Positions 63,743 to 64,000 of a DNA stretch of 64,000 nucleotides are shown one piece after another. Position 1 is the first letter of the stretch, and each line of letters starts with the position of its first letter. Location: assembly GCA_003021725.1 (NCBI GenBank), contig PXRA01000110.1:1-64000 (forward strand), read 5' to 3'. Below the pieces are notes generated by a model. The model made no database searches. It was not told the DNA's origin and saw only the letters and a list, made by a program, of their open reading frames with translations. The translations under genes were made by a program, and so were the position numbers. Origin of the DNA: Halobacteriales archaeon QH_8_64_26. Lineage in GTDB: Archaea; Halobacteriota; Halobacteria; Halobacteriales; Halococcaceae.

Positions 63743-64000
63743 GCTAACCAGACTCTATACCCACACTCATAAGTCTTTCTGATATTCCCTTATATATGAT
63801 GTAAAATTCTAACTAAAGAAGCCAGATTGACTGCTTGACTGCAAACGAACCGTACTCATCGATCTGTCGACCAAATATATCGTGAAGCGTGTAATTTCGT
63901 TTCTCGAATTCGGAAATATTCAGGGAGGGGGGTGGGGGGTTGCCGCCGGGTATCGATCCCGCTGACGACGGACTCGCTTCGGCCCTATAGCAAGCGGATT

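Noticed and set aside
63941-63985. Possible tRNA T-arm-like CCGGGTATCGATCCCG near the window end
   Set aside because: Loop does not match TTCRANY and no acceptor, D or anticodon arms could be assembled.

Overview
The window is high-GC haloarchaeal (class Halobacteria) chromosomal DNA. Support comes from an acidic proteome, archaeal TFB, Top6A/B, RpoP, L37Ae, Pcc1, prefoldin beta, AglM-like and GshA-like genes. Core content: gyrA/gyrB next to top6B/top6A with an arylsulfotransferase-like gene between them; TFB; RNase HI; a ribosomal/KEOPS/prefoldin cluster; truD/pth2; dcd plus an HTH-ThiN regulator; thiolase/OB-fold; and a TRAP transporter. A small accessory island at about 33.4-36.1 kb holds an HNH nuclease overlapping a truncated, degenerate tyrosine recombinase, then a DUF5805-like gene and a full-length tyrosine recombinase. 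At least five degraded loci are visible: a siderophore-type SBP, an ABC ATPase fragment, a GH43-like protein, two flavin/disulfide-reductase-type fragments and a SagB-type nitroreductase. The most interesting unexplained signals are: (1) a roughly 100-nt structured repeat present three times, each copy starting 0-1 nt after a stop codon in the same orientation, with compensatory stem changes; (2) a 230-bp array of seven consecutive hairpins at 21.84-22.07 kb; (3) the HNH/recombinase pair and its promoter motif, which is shared with the neighbouring integrase operon. All calls come from reading the sequence and the ORF track. No database search was run.
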